Shown here piece by piece: positions 1-12,625 of a stretch of DNA of 64,000 bases (position 1 is its first letter; every line of letters starts with the position of its first letter). Source of the stretch: Symbiodinium natans (lineage: Eukaryota > Sar > Dinophyceae > Suessiales > Symbiodiniaceae); the NCBI GenBank assembly GCA_905221605.1, contig CAJNDS010002138.1:245999-309998 (forward strand), read 5' to 3'. The notes beneath the pieces are model-generated. The model worked only from the letters and a program-made list of their open reading frames with translations, had not been told where the DNA came from and searched no databases. Position numbers and translations under genes: made by a program.

Positions 1-2870
1 CAAGCGGGGCCTAAACCCTCCAGGCCTCAGAGCTCAAAGCCTCAGCCACACACCCGAAAGCCTAAAACCTTGAGCCTGAAACCCTGAAATCCTCTTGGGG
101 TTTGGGGCTTAGGGTTTATATGGTTTAGGGTTTAGGGTTCCTGAACCCGTAAAACCCTGAACACTAAACTCTCAACCCTACCAATCCCTGCTCTCCTGAA
201 CGTTTAGGGTTTAGGGTTAAGCCCTAAACCCTAGTAAAACCCTAAACCCTAAACCCTAAAACCAAAGTTTAAGGTTCCTTGAACCCCTAAACCCTAAACC
301 CCCTACAACATTCCTCAGACGGGCCTGGTGCTCAGCTCGCTGGTGCGCATTGCGAACAAGTTCCATGCGCCGCTCGCTGAGCTCCTCTGCCATATCGGGC
401 TTTTTTGGGGGGGGCGGGGGGGGGTTTAGGGTTTAGGGTTTAGGGTTTAGAGTTTAGGGTTTAGGGCTTAGGGTTTAGGGTTTAGGGTTTAGGGTTTAGG
501 GTTTCGGGGTTCTAGGGGTTCCGGGGCTTGAGGGTCTGGGGTTTGGGGGCTGTGGGGTTTGGTGATTTTGCGGTTCTGGGGTTTGGGGCTTGGGGCTTTC
601 AGGCTTCTGTTCAGGATTTGGGGTCTGGATGGGCTTTTTGTGGGTGTGGGGTCTAGGGCTTGAGGGTTCTAAGATGGTAGGGCTCTACGCTTTAAGATAT
701 AGGGTTGAGGGTGCCGCTGCTCGCTAAAGATCGGAAATGCCTGAACACATGTCACCAACTTCAATTAACATTCAAAACACAAGAATATCCATCGGCAAAC
801 TCTTCAGCTGACGTTCTACCGTAGAGGAATTGAGTTAGGGTTCAGGGTTTGGGGGTTCGGGTAGCCATGCCTGTGACACTGCCCCGCATTAAGACTTCAT
901 GGCTATCGGTCTAGGAGTGTGTGCTGAAACCTGCCAACTACCCTTGTCCCACAATCGTTCGGGGTTGGTATTCGGGAAGCCCTGAGCCCTAAACCCCTAT
1001 CCACCCCCCGCCCTTTCCTGCCCCCTCCTTTCCCCCCTCCCCCCCCCCCCAAAAAAAAAAAAACAACAATAAACAATAAAACAATAAACAATAAACAATA
1101 AACAAAAAACAAAAAAAAAACAACTACAAAATAATAATGAAAGAAAAGGTAAGCCCATGAGAGCCAGTGAGTAAGCCGGCTTTTGCCCAAAGGCCTCTGC
1201 CTCCGTGCTGCGGACCTTTGGGCACATCGACTCCGGGTTTCGGGTTTAGGGGTTTATAGGTCTTAGGGTTTCGGGTCCGAGGTTTAGGGTTTAGGGTTTA
1301 GGGTTTAGGGTTTAGGGTTTAGGGTTTGGGGTTTAGGGTGATTCTGACCCCCTGAGCAACGAGTCTGGGTGCGCGAAATCACAGGGAGCTCAGCGTAAGG
1401 GAAGGGTGGCGGGAAAAAGTCCTTGAATAAGGACGCCAATAGGGCATGAGTATAACCCTAAACCCTAAACCCTAAACCCTAAACCCTTTCCCCACCCTTA
1501 CATCCCCTTCGCCGAAGCTTGGACTGAGTCCTGGACATGGCTGTTTAAACGGGTCTAAGGAGGGAACCCTGAAATCTTGTTCCCCCATATAACCCCCGGC
1601 AGATGTGTGGTGTGTAGAGGTAGAGGGATGTTGAGCAGGAATTTTCAGGCGCCAACCACGAGCGTTGCTGCGCGACTTGGCCCAACAGGGTAAGGCTACG
1701 TGTACACAACCCTTGGCGACATGTTCAACAGCATAGCAGTCACATGACATGCACAGCATTGGAAGCCGTGAAGACGACGAGGCACACTTGACATGCGTTT
1801 TGCTGTGAAAAGATCCAAATTCGTTCGACTGTGGTTCATGGTTGCGGCCGCTGCTTCGGGGTGACGATCCAGAGAAGATTCGCATGGCCCTGCAGCAAGA
1901 ATCCGGGGATGCGAACATCAACCCCAAAATATCCCTCATGTAGTCCCTACAGACCTAAGTAGCCCCTAAACAGCCCCTCAACAACCCCTAAGGTCCCTTA
2001 TAAGGGTTCCTGCTTTGGTCCATTGAGCTGCCTGCGCATGGCCTCCGTGATCCAAAGCCCTCATGCTGGACCCTGAACCCTATGATTCGCCTCGGGCTCC
2101 CGAAACGAAAACCTAAACCCTGAGTCCCCCCGAAGCCCCCTGATCCCTAAACCCGAACTTAAACACAAACCATGAATGTGGGCCTCGGCTCTTCAGGCCT
2201 GAAGGAGCACCCCAGACCCTCCCTCAAAGCCCCACAAGTGGTTTTCATCTCAGGGCCCAAGCCCCCAAGATGAAAGAAAAGCCGACTCAACCCCCCTGCA
2301 CCCTGAAGCCCCAAGCCCAAATCCCTAAACCCTAAACCTTTAAACCCCTAAAACCTTGCTGAGGGATTGGCCAGGCTCATGTTTGGGATTTGCACGGTCG
2401 TTGGCCTCGAGTGCCGGAGGGGAGCCAGAGCGCACGGGCGGTTACAGGTAGGGATTAGGGTTTAGGGTTGAGGATTTAGGGTTTAGGGTTTACGGTTTAG
2501 GGTTACCAAACAGGGTAACTATAGCTATGACCCACACAAAGCTGTGTACATAAGCTTATGTATACCACACCTAGAACCGACGTGCAGCCACCTCTGAACC
2601 CAAAACCAGCGCATGACTCTGTAGCTTACGTACCCCAACCGGGTCTCTGCTTCGGTGACCATAGAATTGAGCTGGGTTTAGGGTTTAGGGTTTAGGGTTT
2701 AGGGTTTAGGGTTTAGGGTTTAGGGTTTAGGGTTTAGGGTTTAGGGTTTAGGGTTTAGGGTTTAGGGTTTAGGGTTTAGGGCTTAGGTTTAGGGTTTAGG
2801 GTTTTGGGTTTAGGGTTTGCCATGTTGCACTGAGGGGGTCTTCTGCTTCTGTGCTTGGGGCCGAGAATGA
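1..2870. repeat. Mosaic of telomere-like arrays and short unique spacers
   Basis: Short TTTAGGG or CCCTAAA arrays alternate with spacers of 100-450 bp. Clear arrays lie near 424-508 (plus), 1273-1337 (plus), 1455-1490 (minus), 2452-2513 (plus) and 2674-2818 (plus, nearly perfect for about 15 units). A purine/pyrimidine tract lies near 1021-1140. The frame at 1472-1939 (minus) starts at an ATG but has no recognisable domain, and its end is translated telomere-like repeat, so it is not called a gene. I see no gene here. Confidence 0.85.
2674..2818 (+). repeat. Telomere-like TTTAGGG array
   Basis: About 20 units, almost perfect over the first 105 bases and then degenerate (GGGCTTA, GGGTTTTGGG). 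The purity shows either recent amplification or ongoing homogenisation. It is interstitial: non-telomeric DNA lies on both sides. Confidence 0.95.
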
Positions 2871-2874
2871 CAGA

Positions 2875-2976
2875 CTTAGTTGCTGAGTTCAGAAGACCCA
2901 AGAAAGTGTACACTTTCAGTTCTACAGGGGATTATAGTATCCCAAAAAGACTAAGTGTACTCACTCAGCTACTAAG
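2875..2976. mobile_element. MITE-like element, family C, complete copy
   Basis: A 102-bp segment with 14-bp terminal inverted repeats, CTTAGTTGCTGAGT on the left and the complement of CTTAGTAGCTGAGT on the right (13 of 14 match). It encodes nothing. A second copy at 43192-43282 keeps the left end and interior but lacks the right end. The two-copy alignment is what supports mobility; no clear target duplication was found. Confidence 0.7.
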
Positions 2977-4690
2977 ACAATGAACCCCAAACCCCAAAAG
3001 GGATCAAAGGCTTTGCCTGGAGCCAGCTTCCAAGCCAGCATGTCGGCTTCAGTGGGAAGAAGTCTTCACCCTAATCCCTAAACCTTAAACCCTAAAGCCT
3101 CAACCCTAAACCCTAAACCCTCAACCCTAAGCCGACAGACATGCAAAAAGGGGGAACTGACCGGCCCTTCACAGCAACTCCTTCAAGGGATGACATGGAG
3201 GCCCTGAGTCAGGTGGTCTTTCTCCCCTTGAGAATTTGCGTGACCCCGGTCCCTACAAGCCAAGCCCATCTCCATAAGTCCTAGACTCCACATGCTGGCA
3301 ATTCAGCCCTTACCCCGGCGGTCGGTGTAGGATTTTGGCCCGCTTTAGGATGTTTAGCGTGCGCCACACACGAGGACCTTCGTGAACCTGATGACCCACA
3401 ATTTCTCGAACACGCGCCCGGAGCGCGGCCCAATCTTCAGACTTCAGAATCTCCGTTATAGCCCGAAGCTCCCTAAACCCTAAACCCTAAACCCCCAAAC
3501 CCTAAGCCGTCCCTAAACCCTAAACCCTAAACCCTAAACCCTGAACCGTAGCCCTTCAGTGCCCCACGCTGCCACTGAGGACTCCTGCAGCAAAGGGCAG
3601 CAGGGAACCCGGATGGCTTAAGTGGGTAGGCAGAGCTAGGGTTACGAAGAAGTAGGGTTTAGGGTTTAGGGTTTAGGGTTTAGGGTTTAGGGTTTAGGGT
3701 TTAGGGTTTAGGGTTTTAGGGTTTAGGGTTTAGGGTTTTAGGGTTTAGGGTTTTAGGGTTTAGGGTTTAGGGTTTAGGGTTTTAGGGTTTTAGGGTTTTA
3801 GGGTTTTAGGGTTTTAGGGTTTTAGGGTTTTAGGGTTTTAGGGTTTTAGGGTTTTAGGGTTTTAGGGTTTTAGGGTTTGGGGTTTAGGCTTCGGGGTGTA
3901 GGAAGTAAGGACAGCTCTAAGCCATAACCCTACATAAGAACGTATCACATATCACCCCAACATTACAGCACGCGCTACCCTCATAACTACCTTCAGCAAG
4001 GAACAACAGCTGTTGAGCATGAGGCCCTGGAACTTTCTTCTTCCCGCTAGATACCAAATTACCTTTCCCCTAAACCTAGAAACCCTAAACCCTAAACCCT
4101 AAACCCTAAATCCTAAACCCTAAACCCTAAACCCTAAACCCTTCCATAAACCCTTTTGGGGGTTGCTGGCCTCGGGCTTCGGGCTTATGCAAACTCATCC
4201 CAGAGATCCTTGGGCTTAGGGTTTCGGGTTTAGGGTTTGGGGTTTGGGGTTTAGGGTTTAGGGTTTAGGGTTTGGGGTTTAGGGTTTGGGGTTTAGGGTG
4301 TGGGGTTTTGGGTTTAGGGTGTATAGAAATCCGAAGCCCCGCCTGCGCAGCCGTGAGGAAGGTACCATCCCCGCCTTGGGGCTCCGGTGCTTCAAAGGAC
4401 AAGAGAAGAACTCTTAGGGTTTAGGGCTTGGGGTTTAGGGTTTAGGGTTTAGGGTTTAGGGTTTGGGGTTTAGGATTGAGGGTTTAGGGCTTTGGGTTCA
4501 GGGTTTAGGGTTTACACATGGATCCTGCTCCCTGAAACTCTGAACCCTGAATCCTACCACCCTGCGTCTGAGGAGGGGTCTGGAAAAGGGTTTAGGGTTT
4601 AGGGTTTAGGGTTTAGGGTTTAGGGTTTAGGGTTTAGGGTTTAGGGTTTAGGGTTTAGGGTTTAGGGTTTAGGGTTTAGGGTTTAGGGTT
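2977..4690. repeat. Telomere-like arrays with spacers
   Basis: Minus-oriented arrays lie at about 3074-3132, 3470-3545 and 4083-4143. Plus-oriented arrays lie at about 3653-3885, 4206-4322 (mixed TTTAGGG/TTTGGGG), 4415-4513 and 4588-4697. The unique spacers between them show no gene, RNA or domain that I recognise. Confidence 0.85.
3653..3885 (+). repeat. Telomere-like array changing from 7-nt to 8-nt unit
   Basis: The array begins as TTTAGGG and passes through an interleaved zone into a uniform run of about 12 TTTTAGGG units (roughly 3776-3873). The internal change of unit length shows local expansion of a one-base variant. Confidence 0.95.
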
Positions 4691-4697
4691 TAGGGTA
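4588..4697 (+). repeat. Telomere-like TTTAGGG array
   Basis: About 15 perfect TTTAGGG units, ending next to the spacer that carries MITE A copy 1. Confidence 0.95.
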
Positions 4698-4902
4698 CTT
4701 GTTGGTTGTTCTGGGGCTGGTTGTGCAATGCTTGAAGCCAGAAACCGAAAACAAAACACAACAAGACAACAACAATGAACAAAGCCTGCTGCTTCAAGTC
4801 TGGGTGTTTGTGGGCATGGAATCCCTGCCTTTGTGCCTGTGCCCTCTATTTTTTTTTGTGGGGTGGGTGGGGGGGGGGTTCGACACCTTGTGGAAGCCTC
4901 TA

Positions 4903-5049
4903 CTTGAAGGTTCATGGTACTTATTAACCAATTATAACTGTACTTAAAACCCAAGTTCTAATACTAGGGCACTTCAGGGGCTTATAAGTGGGTCATAAGT
5001 ACAGTTATAATTAGTTATAATTGGTTCATAAGTACCCTGAACCTCCAAG
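4903..5049. mobile_element. MITE-like element, family A, copy 1
   Basis: A 147-bp element whose ends are inverted copies: CTTGAAGGTTCATGGTACTT on the left and, read from the other strand, CTTGGAGGTTCAGGGTACTT on the right. The similarity continues inward through an AATTATAACT-containing stretch for more than 40 bp. Other copies lie at 25432-25550 and 44159-44252. It could fold into a hairpin and has no coding capacity. Confidence 0.8.
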
Positions 5050-7241
5050 AAGGCTGGGGGTGTTTAGGGTTGGGCTGGTAGAACCAAAGCCGTCCCTGAG
5101 GCGATGGCCGGTGGGCATCGCGCAGGCCTGCAGGGCTTTGGGTTTACGGGTTTAGGGCGTGGTGGTTGAGGGGTTGAGGGGTTGAGGGGTTGAGGGGTTG
5201 AGGGGTTTAGGGTTTAGGGCTTAGGGGTTAGGGGCTGAGGGTTGAAGATTGAGGGCTTAGGGGTTCAGGGTTTCGGGCTTGAGTGCTTAGGGCTTTTCCC
5301 GTATGGTTTAGGGCCTTATAGGGTGTAATAGAGGGTTTGGGGTGGAGGGCTCATGTGGCATGGGGGCTCGCGATTTTTACGCTAAACCTTAAACCCTTCA
5401 CCTTAATCTTCAACCCTAAGCCCTAAGCCCTAAGCCCAAACCCTAAACCCTAAACCCTAAACCCTAAACCCGACACCCTAAACCCTAGACCCTTCCGACC
5501 TTCCGGCAGCAGCGCCGAAGTCTGAACCCTGCGCCCACAACCCTCAAAGGCCTCGATGCCCTCAGCCCTACAACCCCAATACCTTCGTGCCTGGGGTGTG
5601 GCGGGGGGGGTGTGGGGGGGGGGGGGGAGGAAGTGCTTAGAGGGAGGAAGTGCTTAAAGGGAAGTTGAGGGTGTAGAACATCCCCTCTGATACTGGCGCC
5701 CCAGAAATCCGGCGCCTGGGGTCCCGGAGGGCCGGTGCCAAGCAAAGGAACGGGCGCAACAGGTCTCGGCACTCGATGCGGTGTACCCTAAACCCTAAAC
5801 CCTAAGCCCTAAACCCTAAACCCTACCTGGTTTTGCTTCAACTGCACGAAGATGCCATGATCCCGCCCTAAAGCAACTCCGCCGGTGCTCTGCAACGTGT
5901 GTAACATGGTCAAGGTGACGATCTTTGACCTATTACCAAGTCGAACATCCATGTCAAGCCCAAACCCTAAACCCTAAACCCTAAACCCTAAACCCTAAGC
6001 CACAAACCCTATATCGGTGAACACGGAAACAAGGAGCCACCGTCTCAGAAGGCCGGTGAAAACGACACCGTGCCCTCCGTGGCCCCCTGGAGCCCAAAAT
6101 TGAGACGAGCGGGCACGGCCGGCGATTTTGAGAGTTTGGGATCCCTAAACTAGGCCCGAAACCCTAAATCCTAAATCCTGAATCCTGAACTCTGAACCCT
6201 AAATCCTAAACCCTAGACCGTGTTCCATTTAGTACCTTGAGCTCGAGGCCTCGAACCGACTAAACCAAAATGCCACCCCCGCCTCGCCCCTAGAAACCCA
6301 CACATCCCCGACTCCCCATCTCTCCCCACCACCCGCTTGAGCCCCAATCACACACTCCCAAGCCCTAAGCCCCACGCCCCAAGCCCCAAGCCCCAAGCCA
6401 CAAGCCCTAAGCCCTAAATCCTAAACCCTCACAACCCTAAACCCACCCTATAAACCTTCACTCCAAGCGGGCTTCCAGGGACCTGTTCGTATTTAGGCTC
6501 CTGTGTGCCAACATTTTGGGCTGCAGCTCTCTACTGTGTGGCCACGTGGGTTAGGGTTTAGGGTGTAGGGATTGGGGTTCTCGTTTTGGGGGTCCCAACA
6601 TGATTCTTTAGATATGCCTGATATCAGCGTTTAGGGTTCAGGGCTTGAGGCTTAGAATTTAGGGTTCCAAAATGCTCATGCTAACCAAATAGGCCCCCCA
6701 TATTGGTGTTTTTGTTGATCAGGTCTTCCAGACTCGAAGGGGACGTACAACGGTACGATTCAGAGCATAGATACGCTGCGACATTAGTGTGTATGTATAC
6801 ATCTGCATATGTATGTATGTAGACATATCCTATGTATATAGACAGATACATCTATAGACCTACTTCTAGGTACCCAAGAAGCTTCAAATTGGATTGAATA
6901 GGAAGGCAAATGAACAAAAAATGGCGCATCGTGTCTTTCTACGGAGTCGGCATTGAGGTGCGCGTCGGATGGTCAGCAAAGGGCCCCTGGACCCCTCGAA
7001 GGTTTAGGGTTTGAAGACTCAGGGTGATGTTCACCTGAATCGATGAGACCCCTGAAACTTTAAGCAGCGGCCTTTAGAAAACAAAGAATGCCTACAACCT
7101 CGAACCCGTAGATCGTGAGTGGTGCTCGGGACATCCACTCAGGTTTATCAAGTACGGGGGGGGGGGGGGCCTACGATCTTTGCAGGTAATAAGGGGAGCA
7201 TAAGGGACTACCATTCGTAAGTTTTCCGACCCCTTTTTGGG

Positions 7242-7365
7242 GGTTTAAGGTTTAGGGTTTAGGGTTTAGGTTTTAGGGTTTAGGGTTTAGGGTTTAGGGT
7301 TTAGGGTTTAGGGTTTAGGGTTTAGGGTTTAGGGTTTAGGGTTTAGGGTTTAGGGTTTAGGGTTC
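7242..7365 (+). repeat. Telomere-like TTTAGGG array
   Basis: About 17 units, nearly perfect, with one TTTTAGG variant near the start. Confidence 0.95.
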
Positions 7366-7492
7366 TAGGTCTTCTGGGGCTTCAGGGGCTTAGGGCCCAC
7401 ACGCCCAAGTTCCCAAGCGCCCTGGCTGCGGCTCTGAGCTGCCCCATCCCACTCAGACTCCCGGCTGCGGCCGAAACCAGATTTTATCAAGG

Positions 7493-7605
7493 GTTTAGGG
7501 TTTAGGGTTTAGGGTTTAGGGTTTAGGGTTTAGGGTTTAGGGTTTAGGGTTTAGGGTTTAGGGTTTAGGGTTTAGGGTTTAGGGTTTAGGGTTTAGGGTT
7601 TAGGG
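7493..7605 (+). repeat. Telomere-like TTTAGGG array
   Basis: About 16 perfect units, separated by some 125 bp from the array before it. Confidence 0.95.
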
Positions 7606-8211
7606 CTAAGGCCCTCCCTGCTCGCTCTCAGCCAACAGCGGCAACCGCTTCTGAGGCCGCAGCTTCTTCGTACCTCCATTTGGGGGGGGGGGGGGGGGGG
7701 GAGGAGGGTTTAGGGTTTAGGGTTGAGGGTTGAGGGTTTAGGGTTTAGGGTTCAGGGTTCAGGGTTCAGGGTGCAGGGTTTAGGGTTTAGGGTTTAGGCT
7801 GTCAAGTTTAAGGTTAGGGGTGACAAGGTGTCAGGGTTTAAGGTTAGGGGTAGGGTGTAGGGTTTAGGCGGTTTAGGGTGCCAGGTTCAGGGTGTCAGTG
7901 GTTTGCGTCTTTGGACGCGTCTCAAGTGGTTTAGGGGTACCGGATTCAGGATCCAGGGGTTCAGGGCAAGGACTCCTTCACGGAGGAATTTAAGGGCTAA
8001 AGGGTTGGAGTTTAGGGTTTGGGGTTTGGGGTTCAGGGTTCAGGGTTCAGGCGTTAGAACATTTAGGATTGATAAAGGTTTGGGTTCAGGATCTTCTTGG
8101 CTCCCTAAACCCTAAACCCTAAACCCTAGACCCTAAACCCTTAAGGCCTTCAGGGTGCAGGCCACTCCTTGCTCGCCGAACTCAATTCATTTCAGCCAAG
8201 GTTTTCTTGAA

Positions 8212-8376
8212 ACCCAAAACTGGGGATGTTCCCCCTGATAACCAACAGTCCTTAATAGGATTATAATCGGGGAGGTAATAATCCCTAGTATTAAGGACGG
8301 TTAGTACAGGAGCACTATGATCCCTATTATTAAGGACTGTTTTTAGAATAAAGGGGGAGACATCCCAACCCAAAAC
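8212..8376. mobile_element. MITE-like element, family B, copy 1
   Basis: The ends read AACCCAAAACTGGGGATGTT and its inverted counterpart near CATCCCAACCCAAAACC. Inside are three ACAGTCCTTAATA / TATTAAGGAC segments in alternating orientation, so this copy looks like an internally duplicated or nested element. Related copies lie near 8938, 26337, 26620, 29132, 41926 and 59782. Confidence 0.75.
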
Positions 8377-8805
8377 CTTTTGGGAGGGTTGCGTTTCGGA
8401 TGTCGGTGATCGGGCTGGTTCAAGACAAGCCAAGCCCTTGAAAACGCCTAGCTGAGGGTATGGCTTGCCCTGAATTAGGGTGCCTTTGCGGTTCATTTCA
8501 GAAGGATCCCTACTACAGGATTTCCGGCTTCAAGGGCTTAAGAGTATCTAGTTTAGGGTTTAGGTTTAGGGTTTAGGGTTTAAGGTTAAGGAGACAGGAA
8601 TTTAGAGCAAGCCTAGCTGCTGACAAGCCCCTGCCTGACGAGCCTCTCCGTTAGTGCTCGTTCGCAAAGCGTGTTGGAGTACCTGCAGGGGCCGGCGAGG
8701 TAAGGAACCAACTTGCTCGATTTCTGGTAGCCCCCGAGCCTGACCCCAACCCGAAACCCCCAACGCCGTAACACCCAAACCTTGGGAAGAAAGTTACCCT
8801 AAACC

Positions 8806-8851
<46 letters not shown>

Positions 8852-8937
8852 AGCCTAAACTTATACTGCATCGCTTTCAGCTTGTCCTGCTTTCATGTCG
8901 CAACCGCCTTTCGAAACCCGAGAATTTCAGCTCGAAC

Positions 8938-9019
8938 TTGGGATATGTAGGGATTATAGCACCCCGCCCCATTATAATCCCTATTAAGGATTGTTAGTAT
9001 AAGGGGGAACATCCCAACC
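8938..9019. mobile_element. MITE-like element, family B, copy 2, left arm shortened
   Basis: The right arm is typical (CCCTATTAAGGATTGTTAGT followed by AAGGGGGAACATCCCAACCC). The left arm goes from TTGGGATATG straight to TAGGGATTATAG, so the middle of the left arm is deleted. Confidence 0.7.
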
Positions 9020-10915
9020 CAAACCCTTAAGCCCTGAAAGCCTGCAGCCCGTGTCAGGAAAGAGCAACCTGAAACTTCGAATCGGCAGCCGGTAACACCC
9101 CCCTGGACAAAGGTGATTTTAGGGTTTAGGGTTTAGGGTTTAGGGTCCCTTGACTATGGGGGTTTTAGCGTACAGCACCTAACGCCCGAAACGCCCCACC
9201 AGGGTTCAGGAATTTTGGGTTTCGATGGGCCTCAGGGTTTTTGGGTTTAGTCACTAGATCGGCCTCAGGGTTGTTTGGTTTAGGTTCGGGCTTTGTAGGT
9301 TTATGTCGACCAAAGCGGCATCAAGTCAGCCCACACATGGCAATACAGCCCAAAGTGGAAGAAGTCACCCTACACCCTAAACCCTGAACCCTAAACGCTG
9401 AGCCCTAAACACTGTGAGGTGTTGTGGCTTGCGGGGGGGGGGGGGGGGGGGGGGGGATGAATCCCAAGTGGGCCCCGCGTCCCGACATGTGGGTAGTTCT
9501 CTACATTAGGGTTTATTGCGGGGGTTCTCTTTATAAGGGTGCCGCATTACATAGCGTTTCACGTGTCAATTTGGTTTGGGCTGGCTCGAGTTTGGCTCGC
9601 TGCGAGTTGTGGCCCCTATTTTGGATCGTGGAGACTCTGCGGTCAGAGAAGGCGCACAGGAGCTCCCTGTGGGCGAGGTAGCGGTGGATCCACAACTCCC
9701 GATCACGAGCCACCTCGGCCACTGGCGCCTAAACCCTAAACCCTGAACCCTACACCCTACACCCTAAACCCTAAAACCCTAAACCCTGAACCCCAAGCCT
9801 GAAAAGCAATACATCGTAAACCCCTAACATCCGAAACCCCAAGCCCCAAGCCTCAAAACCCCGAAACCCGAAACCCTAAACCCTAAAACCCTAAACCCTG
9901 AAACCCTAAGCACATCGTAAGCCCTGGAGTGGTAGCCGGTTCGGTGGAGCCAGGGCAGTGCGAGGCTCTAGTTGCCAGTCTGGACGAAGTGTTTAGTGCT
10001 CATTAGGGTTTAGGGTTTAGGGTTTAGGGTTTAGGGTTTAGGGTTTAGGGTTAGGGTTTTAGGGTTTAGGGTTTAGGGTTTAGGGTTTAGGGTTTAGGGA
10101 AAATTCAGAGCCAGCAGACCGGAGAGGAATGGGCTTCGGCCGGAGGGGGGGGGAGGGGGGGGGGGGGGGGGGGGGGGGTGGGGCGCACCGAGCCTTGCAA
10201 ACCTCCCAACTTCTCTGCAAAAGCCAACCTCAGAACCCTCGTACCAAGTGCACATAGGAGATGGTGATATGGGGAGTTTTTGGTTTTCAGGATGGAACAC
10301 CAAAAAACACAAGGCCAAAGCTCCTTGAAGTCATGAATGCCCTGAGCCCCTAAGCCCTCAACCGTAATCCCCAAACCCTAAGCCCTAAGCCCTAAGCCCT
10401 AAGCCCTAAACCCTAAACCCTAAACTCTAAACCCTAAACCCTAAACCCCAAACCCTAAACCCTAAACCCTAAACCCCCCGAACGCATGTCGTGTGCCCCC
10501 GAATGCCAAGCGGCCCCCTTGAGCTGGGAAGCCAAAGAGTCCACCAGTGTTCTGGCCTGGTGACCCGCAGAGGTTCCCCCCTTCGAAAACTGATGAGGGA
10601 CTGCCTAGGGCTTTAGGGTTTAGGGTTTAGGGCTTAGGGCTTATAGGGCTTAGGGCTTAGGGCTTAGGGCTCAGGAGTTTCGGATTTAGGGCTTAGGGCT
10701 TCGGGCTTAGGGTTTAACCGATTGGTTCCTGAGCAGGTGCCGGAATGAGAGCTTGCAAAGCACCAGGTCATGCAAGCCATCGTGTCCCGCAAGCAAATTC
10801 CCAACAACCACAGATGAGATGGGTTCCCTGTTTAGTAAGGATCCCCCCTTTCTTAAGGGACTTCTTATCCCGTGGTCATGCCCGGTACAGTCCCGATAAA
10901 ACCTGTAACAGCAAA
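9020..10915. repeat. Telomere-like arrays with spacers
   Basis: Minus arrays lie at about 9728-9790, 9870-9905 and 10371-10475; plus arrays at 9118-9148, 10003-10100 and 10612-10715 (many TTAGGGC variants). Long G runs lie at 9431-9456 and about 10146-10178. Degenerate CCCTCAA units lie just upstream near 8800-8853. Short frames here translate the repeats and are not genes. Confidence 0.8.
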
Positions 10916-11302
10916 ATCCTAAACGGCCCCCATGAAAAATGTACGCATATATATATATATATATATGCTACCCCCCCCCCCCCCCAGCGACCTACCCTTT
11001 TTGGGCCTTTTTAGGCCTTTTTAACAAAAAAATAACAAAAGAAGGCCCAAAAGTCGCGTAGTTAATCACCGGGTAATGAAGGACAGTTACTGGGACACCC
11101 ACCTCACAGACCCCGATAAGCCAGCATTGGAAGAATCTACATTTTGAATCTGAAGCGGACAATGCTGTGTTTAGAGTGTTTTTCTATGCAAATTGTGCGT
11201 TTCAAGGGCAATTAATGTTTTGTTAAGCAACAAATTTATTTATACAATTGTGTGTGTACGAGGCAAAGTATTAATCAAATAGTGAAACATTTTTCTTGGT
11301 TC

Positions 11303-11957
11303 TATGCGAATTTAACTACTAGAGTAATTATTAAGCAAAGAGCCCAATTTGACTCAAGTGAATACTATTTAAAGGAGCATACTCAACCAAGATACGAAAT
11401 AAACACCATTCTCAACCAAAAATTGCAAAGTGTGCGTTTAAAGTGCAAATACTGTATTTATACAATTGTGTTTGTACTAGGCAAAGTATGCTCTCTGAAT
11501 AGTCCACTGAAATACCTTATGTTTACATATTCATGAATCGTTTGTATTTTTAAAATAATCATTTTATGCGAAGTTAGCTACTAGAGTAATTATTAAGCAA
11601 ATAGCCCAATTTGACTCAAGTGATTACCATTTAAAGGACCATACTCAACCAAAATACGAAAGAAGCACCATATTCAACCAAAATATGGCAAAGTGTGGTT
11701 TAAAGGGCAAATAGTGCTTTGTTGAGCAACTAATGCATTGAAACAGTTGTGTTTTTACCAGGCAAAGTATTATTGAAGTACTATCTACAAAGTCAAATGA
11801 AACACCTTATGTTTACATATTCATGAAACATTCTTTTTGAAGTATTCATTCTATGCGAATTTAACTACTAGAGGAATTCTTAAGCAAATAGCCCAATTTG
11901 ACTCAAGTGAATACTATTTAAAGGACCATACTCAACCAAGTACGAAATCAACACTTG
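11303..11957 (+). repeat. Three degenerate copies of a ~105-bp unit inside the AT-rich element
   Basis: Copies near 11303-11410, 11568-11675 and 11850-11957 each run from CTATGCGAA(T) through CCCAATTTGACTCAAGTGA to a TACGAAA stretch. They are 265-282 bp apart, so the true period includes a divergent spacer. A second set carrying ATACTATGTCTGAAAAGCAC-like sequence occurs near 12020, 12150 and 12535. Confidence 0.75.
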
Positions 11958-12625
11958 CGGAAATGGAAACGGTTCTACCTACATAACAATGAGACAAAGA
12001 TTGCTGAAGTATTCACTAAAGACCACTTATATACTATGTCTGAAAAGCACAATTTGCATGAGCAAGCTTAAAAATGCACAATAATGGAAATAGAAGCGGT
12101 TCTACTTACATAACGATGAAACAAAGATGTCTGAAGTATTCAATAAAGACCACATATATACTATGCTTGAAAAACGCAACTTGCACAATCAGGCTTACAA
12201 AAAGCACAAGAATCCTAGAAAAGTACTTAGTGAAGGCCATACACAAGCAAATTCACAAATACCTAAAAACATCCAGAAGCGCAAGCTTTTCAGGAGAATC
12301 TCTGGTAAAGTTTGGATTATAGGGTTTTCGGGTATTCCTGGACGAGTAGGAGCCACTTTTTAAGCAAACAATTCTAAGCCAGGCAAATATTATCCATTCG
12401 AATTGAGCTACCAGAGCACCAAGTAATGGCTGAATAAGGTCTACTACACTTGAGTACAACCAAAAGATGCACTAAACACTAGCGGCGCTACTTACATAAT
12501 AACGAAACAAATAGTTCTGAAGCACTAGAAAGACCACTTGTATACTATTTCTGAAAAGCACAACTAGCATAAGCACACTTAAAAATGCGTAATTGTTGCC
12601 TCGTGACCGTGAAGGCGAACCAAAA

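Larger units (their letters stand above)
5050..8200. repeat. Telomere-like arrays with spacers
   Basis: Includes a short TTGAGGGG array at about 5165-5206, minus arrays near 5410-5480, 5785-5826 and 5961-6000, strong plus arrays at about 7242-7365 and 7493-7605, and degenerate plus arrays at 7706-7880. G/C homopolymers lie near 5604-5628, 7156-7170 and 7681-7701. The stretch at 6600-6960 is comparatively free of telomere-like units and has TATG-rich microsatellite-like sequence at 6788-6850. No gene is supported. Confidence 0.8.

Noticed and set aside
1-700. A true chromosome end
   Set aside because: Arrays are short, interrupted and in both orientations, and comparable arrays occur throughout the window.
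1472-1939. Minus-strand frame of 155 codons
   Set aside because: It starts at an ATG, but no domain is recognised and the end is translated telomere-like sequence.
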